64,000 nt of DNA, taken from Victivallales bacterium (lineage in GTDB: Bacteria > Verrucomicrobiota > Lentisphaeria > Oligosphaerales > Oligosphaeraceae). The stretch covers positions 1-64,000 of the forward strand of contig JAFZWH010000091.1 in assembly GCA_017617415.1 (NCBI GenBank), given 5' to 3'. The position numbers were made by a program, and so were the translations under genes. Numbering within the stretch: the first letter of the stretch is position 1; each line of letters opens with the position of its first letter. Below are positions 29,313-37,021 of the stretch, piece by piece. The notes beneath the pieces are model-generated. The model searched no databases. It was not told the DNA's origin and worked only from the letters and a program-made list of their open reading frames with translations.

Positions 29313-31412
29313 CTACGCAAAGTTCTTCCGGAAACTTAGGATATTGCAGCCGTGGGCATAGCGGTAGTTCAGGTCATCCATTGTCTTGCGCAGCAACAGG
29401 ATGCCTAATCCACCGGGAGTCCGTTCCTCCAACGGCACCTTGGTGTCCGGTTCCGGCACATATAGTGGGTTGAAAGGTTTCCCGTCGTCGGAGACGGAGA
29501 CCGTCACGCCTCGTGGCGCACGGGAGAAGCGCACCTCCAGGGCAATGCCGGAAGCGTTGGAACACCGCACGACATTGGAAACCACCTCGTCCAAAGCAAT
29601 TAGCAGCTGTGACCGTTCCATCTCGGAGCAGTTACATTTCTCCAACATGGCGGTGAGATATTCCGCCGTGCTGGAGACGGCCTTGTCATTGCAGGAGAAA
29701 GTCCGCATATATCTCTCGACGGCTCCGAGATACTGAATTGCCAACACGGTGAGGTCGTCCGCCTGCGGCGCGTCATCCGCGAAGAGCCTGACACTGGCTC
29801 GCACCGCCTGGTCCAAGCCGCTCGGTGTAACAGCGTCCGGTTCGCCGGAGACCGCCCCCACGAGAGTGGTGGCCAGTCGTCCCTCGCCATAGAGATTCCC
29901 TTCCGGATCCATTGCCTCGGTAACGCCGTCCGTATAAAGGAAAAGCATCTCGCCCGCCGCCAAAGCCGTCTCGAACAATCGATAATTGACCTTTTCGAAG
30001 CAGGCAAGCGGGCAGCCGGAGCGCTCCCGCAGCCATTCCGGCAACTCCTTGTTGCGCAAGCGCAAGGGTGGATTATGTCCGGCGTTGGCGAAGGCAATGC
30101 GGCCATTTTCGAGATCCAACACGCCCACCCAAGCGGTGATGAACATCTCCGCCGGGTTGTTGCGGCACAATTCCGCATTCACCTGGGTCAATGCCGTGGC
30201 CGGGTTGAAGGTTGGTTCCGCCAGCAACATGTCCTTGATTAGCGTACGTGCATTCATCATATAGAGCGCACCGGTGATGCCCTTGCCGGAGACATCGGCG
30301 ACCAGGAATGCCTGGTGCGTCTCGTCAAGCGCAAAGAAGTCATAGAAGTCACCGCCGACCTCGCGGGCGGGAGTCATCGAGGCCGCGATGCGGAAATGCT
30401 CGTTGTCCGGGAAGTCCGTGGGTAGCACGGACATTTGGATGGTGCGGCCCAGTTCAAGTTCGACCGCAGCCTTCTCGGCCTCGGCGGCATAGAAGGCCTG
30501 AATCCGCGCCGCGTCGTTGTCAATTCGCCAGAACAGCATCACGAAGAGTCCTAGAACAAAGGCGAGCACCACCGCCATCACCAGTGTATAGAGCGTCCGC
30601 GTGGTGTAGTATTCGGCCGGCGGCAAAGCGGCAATGATGCGGTGCCCGCAGAAAATCACCGCACGGCAGTCGCAGATTTCCCCGAAAAGGCATTGCCGGA
30701 AGGTGGTCTTGGCATCCTCTTTTACAAAAGGCGAATTGGGATTATAGCCAGTCTCAGCCAGGTTTGTCGCCTCGTCACGATGGCGGGCGGGATTGGAGAT
30801 AAGATGCCCGTCTTCCAGGTCGGCGCAGAGGAAAAAACCATGTTCCCCCAAGAGCCAGGCGTCAAAGATGAACCCCATAATAGCTGGGAACTTCTGGACA
30901 AGTCGTGTTTCGTCAATGCCAACCTGTACCAGTCCAGCGCCATTCGGGAAGGCCACGCCGACATATTTCCGATGAACATCGGGGTTGTGGGCGCCCGGTC
31001 GGAATGGCTGCGAGAGCGCCAGGCGTTTGCCCTCGGTGAGAATCATGAATTCTTTGGACCTCGGCTTGTCGTTGAAATTGGTTTCCGGCAGCCGCGCATC
31101 GGTCGAAGCAAGATTTCTCCCGGTGCGGTCGACGAGGTTGATTTCGTCCACATCATACTGTTCGGCAATGCCTTGCATCTCCTCCACAGAATGCGGTCCG
31201 ACCTGCCCCAAATCTTTGACAATCGATTCGCCGACATGCATCAGCATGGTGTCGATGGAACCATTCAATGTCGAGTCCAAGTCCAGCATAGCATAGTCCA
31301 GCATCGATTGGGTCTGCCGGTCCGCACGCTGGGTGGAGACATCCCAAGTGGCGAGCAACATCGCGACATAAAGAATCAAAGCGGCAATGGCAATGAACCA
31401 ACGACGTTTCAT
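29313..31412 (-). CDS. RsbU-like PP2C phosphatase with Cache sensor and C-terminal HATPase domain
   Basis: 699 residues. A first transmembrane helix ('FIAIAALILYVAMLLATW') is followed by a periplasmic Cache-type sensor (~30-265; 'IAEQYDVDEINLVDRTGRNL') and a second helix ('LYTLVMAVVLAFVLGLFVML'). The cytoplasmic PP2C/SpoIIE phosphatase spans ~335-550 ('GGDFYDFFALDE', 'VADVSGKGITGALYMMNART', 'FLYTDGVTEAMD'), and a GHKL anti-sigma-kinase-like domain ~565-699 ('LLIALDEVVSNVVRCS', 'DDGKPFNP', 'PGGLGILLLRKTMDDLNY'). Phosphatase and kinase of a partner-switching module are thus in one receptor. The likely substrate is the STAS protein encoded 49 bases upstream at 31461-31757. Confidence 0.88.
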   Translation of the reverse strand: MKRRWFIAIAALILYVAMLLATWDVSTQRADRQTQSMLDYAMLDLDSTLNGSIDTMLMHVGESIVKDLGQVGPHSVEEMQGIAEQYDVDEINLVDRTGRNLASTDARLPETNFNDKPRSKEFMILTEGKRLALSQPFRPGAHNPDVHRKYVGVAFPNGAGLVQVGIDETRLVQKFPAIMGFIFDAWLLGEHGFFLCADLEDGHLISNPARHRDEATNLAETGYNPNSPFVKEDAKTTFRQCLFGEICDCRAVIFCGHRIIAALPPAEYYTTRTLYTLVMAVVLAFVLGLFVMLFWRIDNDAARIQAFYAAEAEKAAVELELGRTIQMSVLPTDFPDNEHFRIAASMTPAREVGGDFYDFFALDETHQAFLVADVSGKGITGALYMMNARTLIKDMLLAEPTFNPATALTQVNAELCRNNPAEMFITAWVGVLDLENGRIAFANAGHNPPLRLRNKELPEWLRERSGCPLACFEKVNYRLFETALAAGEMLFLYTDGVTEAMDPEGNLYGEGRLATTLVGAVSGEPDAVTPSGLDQAVRASVRLFADDAPQADDLTVLAIQYLGAVERYMRTFSCNDKAVSSTAEYLTAMLEKCNCSEMERSQLLIALDEVVSNVVRCSNASGIALEVRFSRAPRGVTVSVSDDGKPFNPLYVPEPDTKVPLEERTPGGLGILLLRKTMDDLNYRYAHGCNILSFRKNFA

Positions 31413-31460
31413 ATTAAAAAAATAGTTAATTTATTTATTACAAACAAGTTACCTTATTTA

Positions 31461-31757
31461 TCACTCAATCGTGAGGAACTCCGTGAAGCCCGTGATGTCG
31501 AAGACCTCCTTGACGGTGGCGTTCACATTGCGGAGTTTCATTGTTCCCTGCCGACTCATGCGTTTTTGTGCAGAAAGCAGCACGCGCAGTCCTGCGGAGG
31601 AGAGGTAGTCCAGGTTTGCAAAGTCAAAGACCAGACTTGTCACTCCGTCCAGTTCGGTCGCCAACAGGGTCTCCAGCTGTGGTGATGAAGTGGTGTCCAG
31701 CCGCCCTTCCAGAGCAAGTGTGAGGGAGGTGCCCCCTAATGTCTTGGTGATGTTCAT
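31461..31757 (-). CDS. STAS-domain anti-sigma factor antagonist (RsbV/SpoIIAA-like)
   Basis: 98 residues from the ATG at 31757. The frame is open to 31874 but the upstream part is non-conserved. Single STAS domain: 'GTSLTLALEGRLDTTSSPQL', 'VTSLVFDFANLDYLSSAGLR' and 'VLLSAQKRM'. The Ser in 'YLSSAGLRVL' is the position phosphorylated in RsbV/SpoIIAA. The next gene on the same strand is a PP2C phosphatase fused to a GHKL domain, so this protein should be dephosphorylated and rephosphorylated by it. The output could be a sigma factor or another regulator encoded elsewhere. Confidence 0.88.
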   Translation of the reverse strand: MNITKTLGGTSLTLALEGRLDTTSSPQLETLLATELDGVTSLVFDFANLDYLSSAGLRVLLSAQKRMSRQGTMKLRNVNATVKEVFDITGFTEFLTIE

Positions 31758-31990
31758 TGGAAACTTGCTTTGTCTGAAATTGTCATGCCTAAGAAATTCA
31801 TTCGTTGGCAACCAATAATATAGTGTATGTATGATGGCCTCGCCACCCGGCATCCTAAAATGCCAAGCAGCCAATGAAATTCCCGTAAGATATCAGTATT
31901 TTCCAAATACCAGGTGAACCCCTTATACGCGCAGGATGTCGCCAACCAATACGACAATCGAAAGCTCGGCAAGGTCATAAATGGGCACTT

Positions 31991-32048
31991 CCCCGCGTGC
32001 GCATAACGCACGCGGGGAGGTGCCCGCCGCGCGTTTCGCGCGACGGGC
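31991..32048 (-). terminator. Two adjacent strong hairpins downstream of the GGGtGRT gene
   Basis: 31991-32017 is a perfect 11-bp stem (CCCCGCGTGCG/CGCACGCGGGG, loop CATAA). 32022-32048 is a 12-bp stem with one mismatch (GCCCG-CGCGCG, loop TTT). They follow the stop codon of the minus-strand gene at 32063. No U-tract is seen, so they may act as mRNA 3'-end stabilisers rather than intrinsic terminators. Confidence 0.5.
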
Positions 32049-32062
32049 GAGAGCACCCTGCT

Positions 32063-33121
32063 CTACTTCTTTGCCTTCTTCTTGAAGCTTTCCTCGACAG
32101 CGACAGCCACGGCAACCGTGGCACCCACCATCGGGTTGTTGCCCATGCCGATGAGTCCCATCATCTCAACGTGCGCGGGCACCGAACTGGAGCCGGCGAA
32201 CTGCGCGTCGGAGTGCATACGGCCCATCGTGTCCGTCATGCCGTAGCTGGACGGGCCGGCGGCCATGTTATCGGGGTGGAGCGTACGGCCGGTGCCGCCG
32301 CCGGATGCGACGGAGAAGTACTTCTTGCCGTTCTCGATGCACCACTTCTTGTAGGTGCCCGCGACCGGATGCTGGAAGCGCGTCGGGTTCGTGGAGTTAC
32401 CAGTGATGGAGACGCCCACGTTCTCAAGCTGCATGATCGCAACGCCCTCTGGGACGTTGTCGGCGCCGTAGCAATTCACCGCCGCGCGCGGTCCCTTGGA
32501 GAAGGGCTTGCGCGCGACCACGCGCACCTTCTCGGTCTTGTTGTCAAAGGCGGTCTTCACGTAGGTGAAGCCATTGATTCGGCTGATGATGTAGGCGGCG
32601 TCCTTGCCGAGGCCGTTGAGGATCACGCGGAGGTTCGTCTTGCGAACCTTGTTTGCGTTGAGGGCGATTTTGATTGCGCCTTCGGCGGCGGCGAACGACT
32701 CGTGGCCCGCGAGGAAGGCGAAGCACTCGGTCGCGTCGTCCAGCAGCATGGCGCCGAGGTTGCCGTGGCCGCGGCCGACCTGGCGGTTCTCAGCCACGGA
32801 GCCGGGGATGCAGAAGGCCTGGAGCCCGACGCCGATTTCGGCGGCGGCGTCCTTGGCCTTGACGCAGCCCTTCTTGACCGCCATCGCGGCGCCTACCGTG
32901 TAGGCCCACTTGGCATTCTCGAAGCAAATCGGCTGAGTCTCCTCAACAATCTTGTAGGGATCGAAGCCGGCCTTGAGGCAGATGTCCCGGCACTCTTCGA
33001 TGGTCTTGATACCGTAGGGTTTAAGGGCGGCGAGAATCTTGGCCTCGCGACGCTCATAGCCCTCGAACAACTTCTCGGCAGCCTTAGCGGCCGGCTTGAC
33101 GGTGGTCTTCTTGGTAGCCAT
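32063..33121 (-). CDS. GGGtGRT family protein
   Basis: 352 residues. The name-giving motif is visible in 'FSVASGGGTGRTLHPDNMAA', followed by 'GPSSYGMTDTMGRMHSDAQF' and the C-terminal 'GMGNNPMVGATVAVAVAVEE'. The family is found mostly in anaerobes next to a NifU-like protein, as here, where the partner lies 15 bases upstream. The biochemical role is not established. AGGAGG lies ten bases before the ATG, indicating strong translation, and codon use is highly biased to C/G as in highly expressed genes. Lys-rich N-terminus 'ATKKTTVKPAAKAAEK'. Confidence 0.85.
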   Translation of the reverse strand: MATKKTTVKPAAKAAEKLFEGYERREAKILAALKPYGIKTIEECRDICLKAGFDPYKIVEETQPICFENAKWAYTVGAAMAVKKGCVKAKDAAAEIGVGLQAFCIPGSVAENRQVGRGHGNLGAMLLDDATECFAFLAGHESFAAAEGAIKIALNANKVRKTNLRVILNGLGKDAAYIISRINGFTYVKTAFDNKTEKVRVVARKPFSKGPRAAVNCYGADNVPEGVAIMQLENVGVSITGNSTNPTRFQHPVAGTYKKWCIENGKKYFSVASGGGTGRTLHPDNMAAGPSSYGMTDTMGRMHSDAQFAGSSSVPAHVEMMGLIGMGNNPMVGATVAVAVAVEESFKKKAKK

Positions 33122-33136
33122 TTGAAAATCCTCCTG

Positions 33137-33829
33137 TCAGTCCTTGCGGGGGTCGATGTACTTGGGGGCGCCTTCGAACTGGCCGTAGTGGCCCTTTGCC
33201 TTCTCCCAGGCTTCGTTCGGGGTCATGCCCTTCTTGATGAAGTCGGTCATCTTGCCGAGGCTGACGAACTCGTAGCCAATCACCTCGTTGTCCTTGTTGA
33301 GAGCCATGCGTGTGCAGTAGCCCTCGGTCATTTCGAGGTAGCGGGGGCCCTTCGCCTTCGTGGCATACATCGTGCCGACCATCGAACGGAGTCCTTTGCC
33401 GAGGTCCTCAAGACCAGCGCCGATCACGAGACCACCATCCGAGAAGGCACTCTGCGTGCGTCCGTAAACAATCTGCAGGAAGAGTTCACGCATCGCGGTG
33501 TTGATCGCATCGCAGACCAGATCCGTGTTGAGCGCCTCAAGGATTGTCTTGCCGACGAGGATTTCGCTGGCCATCGCGGCGGAGTGAGTCATGCCCGAGC
33601 AGCCAATCGTCTCGACGAGGGCCTCCTCAATCACGCCGTCCTTGACGTTGAGCGAGAGCTTGCACGCACCCTGCTGAGGGGCGCACCAGCCCACGCCGTG
33701 CGTGTAGCCGCTGATGTCCTTGATTTGCTTGGCCTGAACCCACTTGCCCTCTTCGGGAATGGGCGCGGGACCGTGGTTGCACCCCTTCGCCAGGGGGCAC
33801 TGGTGCTGGATTTCGGTCGAATAGACCAT
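33137..33829 (-). CDS. iron-sulfur cluster assembly scaffold-like protein (NifU N-domain type)
   Basis: 230 residues, partner of the GGGtGRT gene. The NifU-N-like fold shows Cys in 'GVGWCAPQQGACKLSLNV', 'LVETIGCSGMTHSAAMASEI' and 'EGYCTRMA'. The central 'GCSGMTHSAAMASEILVGKT' resembles the IscU 'GCxxSxASASMMTE' cluster-binding site. Additional Cys residues sit near the N-terminus ('HQCPLAKGCNHG'). AAGGAG lies six bases before the ATG. It probably carries or transfers Fe-S clusters, though the client is unknown. The two genes form a compact operon. Confidence 0.78.
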   Translation of the reverse strand: MVYSTEIQHQCPLAKGCNHGPAPIPEEGKWVQAKQIKDISGYTHGVGWCAPQQGACKLSLNVKDGVIEEALVETIGCSGMTHSAAMASEILVGKTILEALNTDLVCDAINTAMRELFLQIVYGRTQSAFSDGGLVIGAGLEDLGKGLRSMVGTMYATKAKGPRYLEMTEGYCTRMALNKDNEVIGYEFVSLGKMTDFIKKGMTPNEAWEKAKGHYGQFEGAPKYIDPRKD

Positions 33830-33891
33830 GTTTTTCTCCTTGGGTTGGAACTAGAGGTGGGGAGGAGTCATGTCAAATCTCCTCCGCGGGT

Positions 33892-34506
33892 TCAAAAAGA
33901 AAAAACAATCGCACGTTCCTTGAGGATGAAACGACCGCCCGAAAAGGCGATCACGTGCGCACAACAGTTGGGCTGTTCCCCCTTCCAGAAGTCGGAAAGA
34001 GCACGCCCTTCCACAAGACGCAGGACGGTGCGCAGGACACAGCCATGCGCGATGGCAAGCACGCGTTCGCAATGCCCGGCCGCAGACGCCAGTTCGGCGT
34101 CAAGGAAGTCCTTCATGCGGGCGGCTACGGCATCGAACGACTCGGCACCTTTCGGGGCAACGTAGCGCTCTGGAGCCTTGAAACAGGCGCGGATGTTGTC
34201 GTCCACGAAGTTGTCATCGCTGTAGGGCGTTCCTTCGTAGGGTCCGAACGACATCTCGCACAAACGGGAATCGACGACGGGTTCGAGTCCCAGCCCCTCG
34301 CCGATAATCCGCGCGGTGTGGAGTGCGCGGAGATAGGGGCTGGAATAGAGACGGTTGAACGACAGTCCCCGAGCCAGCAGCCCGTCTCGTGCCATCTCCG
34401 CATCGTGCACGCCCTCGTCGGAGAGATCCGTCCACTCTGTGGAGCCTTGGATTCTCCGTAGCCGATTCCACTCCGTCTGGCCGTGCCTCAGAAAATACAC
34501 TTCCAT
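33892..34506 (-). CDS. histidine phosphatase (phosphoglycerate mutase-like) protein
   Basis: 204 residues of the histidine phosphatase branch 2,3-PGM-like family. The catalytic 'YFLRHGQTEWN' is at residues 4-14; 'RLYSSPYLRALHTARIIGEG', the acid motif 'LCEMSFGPYEG' and the second His in 'VLAIAHGCVLRTVLRL' complete the site. Small-molecule phosphatases of this type include alpha-ribazole phosphatase (CobC) and broad phosphatases; nothing nearby points to cobalamin synthesis. The ATG overlaps the end of a possible small upstream gene (34488-34697), and the leader further upstream is structured. Confidence 0.85.
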   Translation of the reverse strand: MEVYFLRHGQTEWNRLRRIQGSTEWTDLSDEGVHDAEMARDGLLARGLSFNRLYSSPYLRALHTARIIGEGLGLEPVVDSRLCEMSFGPYEGTPYSDDNFVDDNIRACFKAPERYVAPKGAESFDAVAARMKDFLDAELASAAGHCERVLAIAHGCVLRTVLRLVEGRALSDFWKGEQPNCCAHVIAFSGGRFILKERAIVFSF

Positions 34507-34697
34507 GTCTTTCCGTCCCTTGTCTGCATCACGGTTTTTCCCTGGAAATGCATAGTCCGTGCCGGACAGCAGCCAATGATGAGTTCAGCGGTCTCCTTCG
34601 AAAAGGCGCACCTGCCGTCTTCCGCGCGGAAAGCATCCAACGCCTCGGGGCTGAAATGACTGCCATCGATTTGACTCCACGTGTTTCGGCGATGCAA
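34488..34697 (-). CDS. possible small protein coupled to the histidine phosphatase gene
   Basis: 69 codons from a TTG at 34697, ending 19 bases inside the phosphatase gene in another frame. The translation has a balanced composition ('SPEALDAFRAEDGRCAFSKE', 'TAELIIGCCPARTMHFQGKT') rather than the Arg/Pro-rich look of shadow frames, and TAGGAG lies 21-26 bases upstream of the TTG. No family recognised. An alternative ATG in a different frame at 34709 uses the same Shine-Dalgarno sequence more conventionally but encodes an Arg-rich peptide. Confidence 0.3.
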   Translation of the reverse strand: MHRRNTWSQIDGSHFSPEALDAFRAEDGRCAFSKETAELIIGCCPARTMHFQGKTVMQTRDGKTWKCIF

Positions 34698-34721
34698 AGG
34701 CGAAACATATTTAATATACTC

Positions 34722-34787
34722 CTAACTCTGTGAATTGTGGTTCCTTTGGCAATCACCGGCGCTGCGGAACCTAAACTTTTTGCTCAT
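34722..34787 (-). CDS. possible 21-residue leader peptide
   Basis: A strong GGAGGT (34794-34799) lies six bases before an ATG at 34787. The frame runs 21 codons to a TAG at 34722-34724 and begins 'MSKKFRFRSAGDC'. The Shine-Dalgarno is held in a stem with ACCTCC 11 bases upstream. It is too short for homology assignment. It could be a regulatory leader peptide for the genes that follow on the minus strand. Confidence 0.35.
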   Translation of the reverse strand: MSKKFRFRSAGDCQRNHNSQS

Positions 34788-34793
34788 GGTTCG

Positions 34794-34837
34794 ACCTCCA
34801 TGGGCGTGAAGGAGGTAGGCCATCGGTCGCGATAGCC
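34794..34837 (-). promoter_or_regulatory. structured leader with Shine-Dalgarno-sequestering hairpin
   Basis: Read on the minus strand there are two consecutive hairpins. GGCTATCG-CGAC-CGATGGCC (34837-34818, one mismatch) is followed by ACCTCC-(11 nt)-GGAGGT (34816-34794), in which the second arm is the ribosome-binding site of the 21-codon frame. The 300 bases further upstream (34840-35090) have no gene on either strand. A riboswitch or thermosensor-like control is possible. I could not match it to a known riboswitch class. Confidence 0.4.
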
Positions 34838-35096
34838 TTTGGGGTAAAGTCAAAACGAAAACTTAAAATTCTGCCGTCAGGCACCCTCATGGGGAATTGA
34901 GCGTTGCATATACGCGCATGCGCGCCCAAACAAATTAGGGAGGTATACCCCCACCCCCTACGGTAGTAATGTAATGCGGCTTTCGTCCGGTTGCAAGTCC
35001 GATGGTGGGAAAGGAAACGGAATCTTAGTTTTCCGATGATTTTTGCCCTGGGACTGTAGTTTTACCGGACAGCAGTGCGAACAGCAGAGATTATAG

Positions 35097-35102
35097 TATA
35101 AT
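35097..35102 (+). promoter_or_regulatory. candidate -10 box upstream of the exported hydrolase gene
   Basis: A perfect TATAAT lies 42 bases before the ATG at 35144, inside TTATAGTATAATAG. No recognisable -35 at 16-18 bases upstream. Confidence 0.35.
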
Positions 35103-35143
35103 AGTCGTCACGATTTTCATTCACTCGAACAGGAGCATCGCCC

Positions 35144-36211
35144 ATGAAGCATTTTTCCCTTTTCTCCGCCCTGGCAATTCTTGTCGCTATCCTAGCCGGC
35201 TGCCGCCACTCGTCTTCCTCTATAGTTCAAAAAAGTCTCACCATAAACGACATTCAACTCACTCAGGAATGGGACAAGGTCTTCCCGCTCAGCGACCAAG
35301 TTGAACACAGCAAAGTCACCTTCCCAAACCGATTCGGCATCACTCTGGCGGCAGATGTGTACAAGCCGATGGACACGACTGGACGCTTGGCTGCCATTGC
35401 AGTCGCCGGTCCCTTCGGTGCGGTCAAGGAGCAGTCTTCTGGACTCTATGCCCAGGAACTGGCAAAACGCGGTTTCCTGGCCATCGCCTTCGATCCGTCT
35501 TACACCGGCGAAAGCACCGGCACCCCGCGCTATGTCGCTTCGCCGGACATCAACACCGAGGACTTCCAGGCCGCCGTGGACTACCTCATCTCTCGTAAAG
35601 ACGTGGACGCCGAGCGCATCGGCATCCTGGGTATCTGCGGTTGGGGCGGTATCGCCATCAATGCGGCCGCCATCGACACTCGTATAAAGGCCACCGTAGC
35701 CTCCACAATGTATGACATGACACGGGTTATTGCCAATGGCTATAATGACGAGAATGACAACGCGGACGCGCGACAAGAACTCCGCCGTGCACTCAACGCA
35801 CAGCGCAACGCAGATTTCGGAAAAACCCCAGCCCGTGCGGGCGGGGTCATCGACCCTCTCCCCGCGGATGCGCCGCAGTTCATCAAAGACTATTATGCCT
35901 ATTACAAAACCATCCGCGGCTTCCACCGACGTTCCTTGAACTCCACAAACGGCTGGAACAAGACCAGCGCCCTCTCCTTCCTGAATGCAAAATTCTTCGC
36001 GTATGCCGATGAAATTGAGAGCGCGGTAATGGTAGTTCATGGCGAGAATGCACACTCCCGTTACTTCGGGGAGACCGCCTTCGGGATGCTCAAGGGCGAT
36101 AACAAGGAGCTGGTCATCGTGCCCGGCGCATCACATTGCGACCTCTATGACCAATTGGACATCATTCCATTCGACCAAATTGTAGAATTCTACAACAAAT
36201 ACTTGCAATAA
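35144..36211 (+). CDS. exported alpha/beta hydrolase (lipoprotein, dienelactone-hydrolase-like)
   Basis: 355 residues with a lipoprotein signal, lipobox 'VAILAGC'. Alpha/beta-hydrolase fold: oxyanion region 'AVAGPFGAVKEQSSGLYAQE', nucleophile elbow 'GILGICGWGGIAIN', in which Cys takes the place of the usual Ser (G-x-C-x-G), and catalytic His in 'VIVPGASHCDLYD'. Cys nucleophiles are known in dienelactone hydrolases and in the related YcjY-like branch. A Shine-Dalgarno CAGGAG precedes the ATG. The flavodoxin lipoprotein follows 13 bases later, so the two are probably one transcript acting in the periplasm. Substrate unknown. Confidence 0.8.
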   Translation: MKHFSLFSALAILVAILAGCRHSSSSIVQKSLTINDIQLTQEWDKVFPLSDQVEHSKVTFPNRFGITLAADVYKPMDTTGRLAAIAVAGPFGAVKEQSSGLYAQELAKRGFLAIAFDPSYTGESTGTPRYVASPDINTEDFQAAVDYLISRKDVDAERIGILGICGWGGIAINAAAIDTRIKATVASTMYDMTRVIANGYNDENDNADARQELRRALNAQRNADFGKTPARAGGVIDPLPADAPQFIKDYYAYYKTIRGFHRRSLNSTNGWNKTSALSFLNAKFFAYADEIESAVMVVHGENAHSRYFGETAFGMLKGDNKELVIVPGASHCDLYDQLDIIPFDQIVEFYNKYLQ

Positions 36212-36224
36212 AGATACTAATATC

Positions 36225-36815
36225 ATGAGGTTCTTTCTTGCGGCTTTTTTTGCATTTTTCTTCGTCTCCTGTAACAAGCCACAGCCTGATTTGCCCGTCC
36301 CTGCAGCCACCCCCTCAACAACTCAGGAGTCCAACATGAAAGCCATCGTCGTCGTGTTCTCTGCCACTGGCATCACCAAAGGCGTCGCCGAGCGCCTCGC
36401 AGCCGTCACCGGCTCGGCTTTCTTCGAGCTGAAGCCCGTCCAGCCCTATACCGCCGCCGATCTCGACTGGACCAACAAACAAAGTCGCAGTTCAATCGAA
36501 ATGAACGACACGTCTTGCCGGCCAGCCATCGTGGAGATGCCTGCAAATCTCGCCGACTACGATACCATCTTCGTGGGCTTCCCCATCTGGTGGTACCGTG
36601 AACCCAGCATCATCGACACCTTCATCGAATCCAACGCCGAAGCGCTTGCCGGAAAGACCATAGTTCCTTTCGCAACCTCCGGCGGCAGCGGGATGGGCGA
36701 CTCCTCCGCAAATCTCCAGAGACTCGCTCCCGCAGCAAAGGTCGCCGAAGGTCGTCGCTTCGCCGCAAGCGTGGACAAAGCCGTGCTGCTGGAATGGGCG
36801 CAGCAACCCCGATAG
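36225..36815 (+). CDS. flavodoxin-like lipoprotein
   Basis: 196 residues. A lipoprotein signal with 'FFAFFFVSC' is followed by a Pro-rich linker and then a flavodoxin domain starting at 'MKAIVVVFSATGITKGVAER' (internal Met at 36336). 'FSATGIT' is the FMN phosphate-binding loop; 'FVGFPIWWYREPSIIDTFIE' and 'IVPFATSGGSGMGDS' are the flavin-ring loops of the Flavodoxin_4 group. An exported flavodoxin is unusual because FMN must be loaded outside or before export. Alternatively the internal Met yields a cytoplasmic form: GGAG (36327-36330) precedes it. The gene pairs with the upstream hydrolase. Confidence 0.82.
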   Translation: MRFFLAAFFAFFFVSCNKPQPDLPVPAATPSTTQESNMKAIVVVFSATGITKGVAERLAAVTGSAFFELKPVQPYTAADLDWTNKQSRSSIEMNDTSCRPAIVEMPANLADYDTIFVGFPIWWYREPSIIDTFIESNAEALAGKTIVPFATSGGSGMGDSSANLQRLAPAAKVAEGRRFAASVDKAVLLEWAQQPR

Positions 36816-36860
36816 TCTTTTCTCGGACCGGACGAAACGGCGCAACGAATCGGCGCAATG

Positions 36861-36906
36861 CGCCTGGTTCCCTTGCAACGTCAAGCGACCAGGCGTTCTT
36901 TTTTTA
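36861..36906 (+). terminator. Rho-independent terminator after the flavodoxin gene
   Basis: An 8-bp stem CGCCTGGT/ACCAGGCG with a further small inner stem (CTTG/CAAG) is followed by TTCTTTTTTTT. It closes the hydrolase-flavodoxin transcript. Confidence 0.8.
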
Positions 36907-37021
36907 ATTTTCCTTTAATTTTCCTTTAATGGAAAATCGTACGCAACCAATTGAGGTTGTATATTTATATAGTTGCTTTTTTCCTCTTCCCTCGTTTTTC
37001 ACCTGAAACACATTCTCCATT

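Noticed and set aside
31997-34165. 722-codon open frame on the plus strand
   Set aside because: It is antisense to the well-supported GGGtGRT and NifU-like genes, is His/Ala/Gly/Arg-rich and shows no motif. Strongly biased codon use of the real genes keeps the opposite frame open.
34860-35030. Cobalamin riboswitch (GGTTGCAAGTCCGATGG resembles part of the element)
   Set aside because: The B12 box and the conserved CCCCGC-ACTG segment are missing, and the neighbouring genes are not B12-related.
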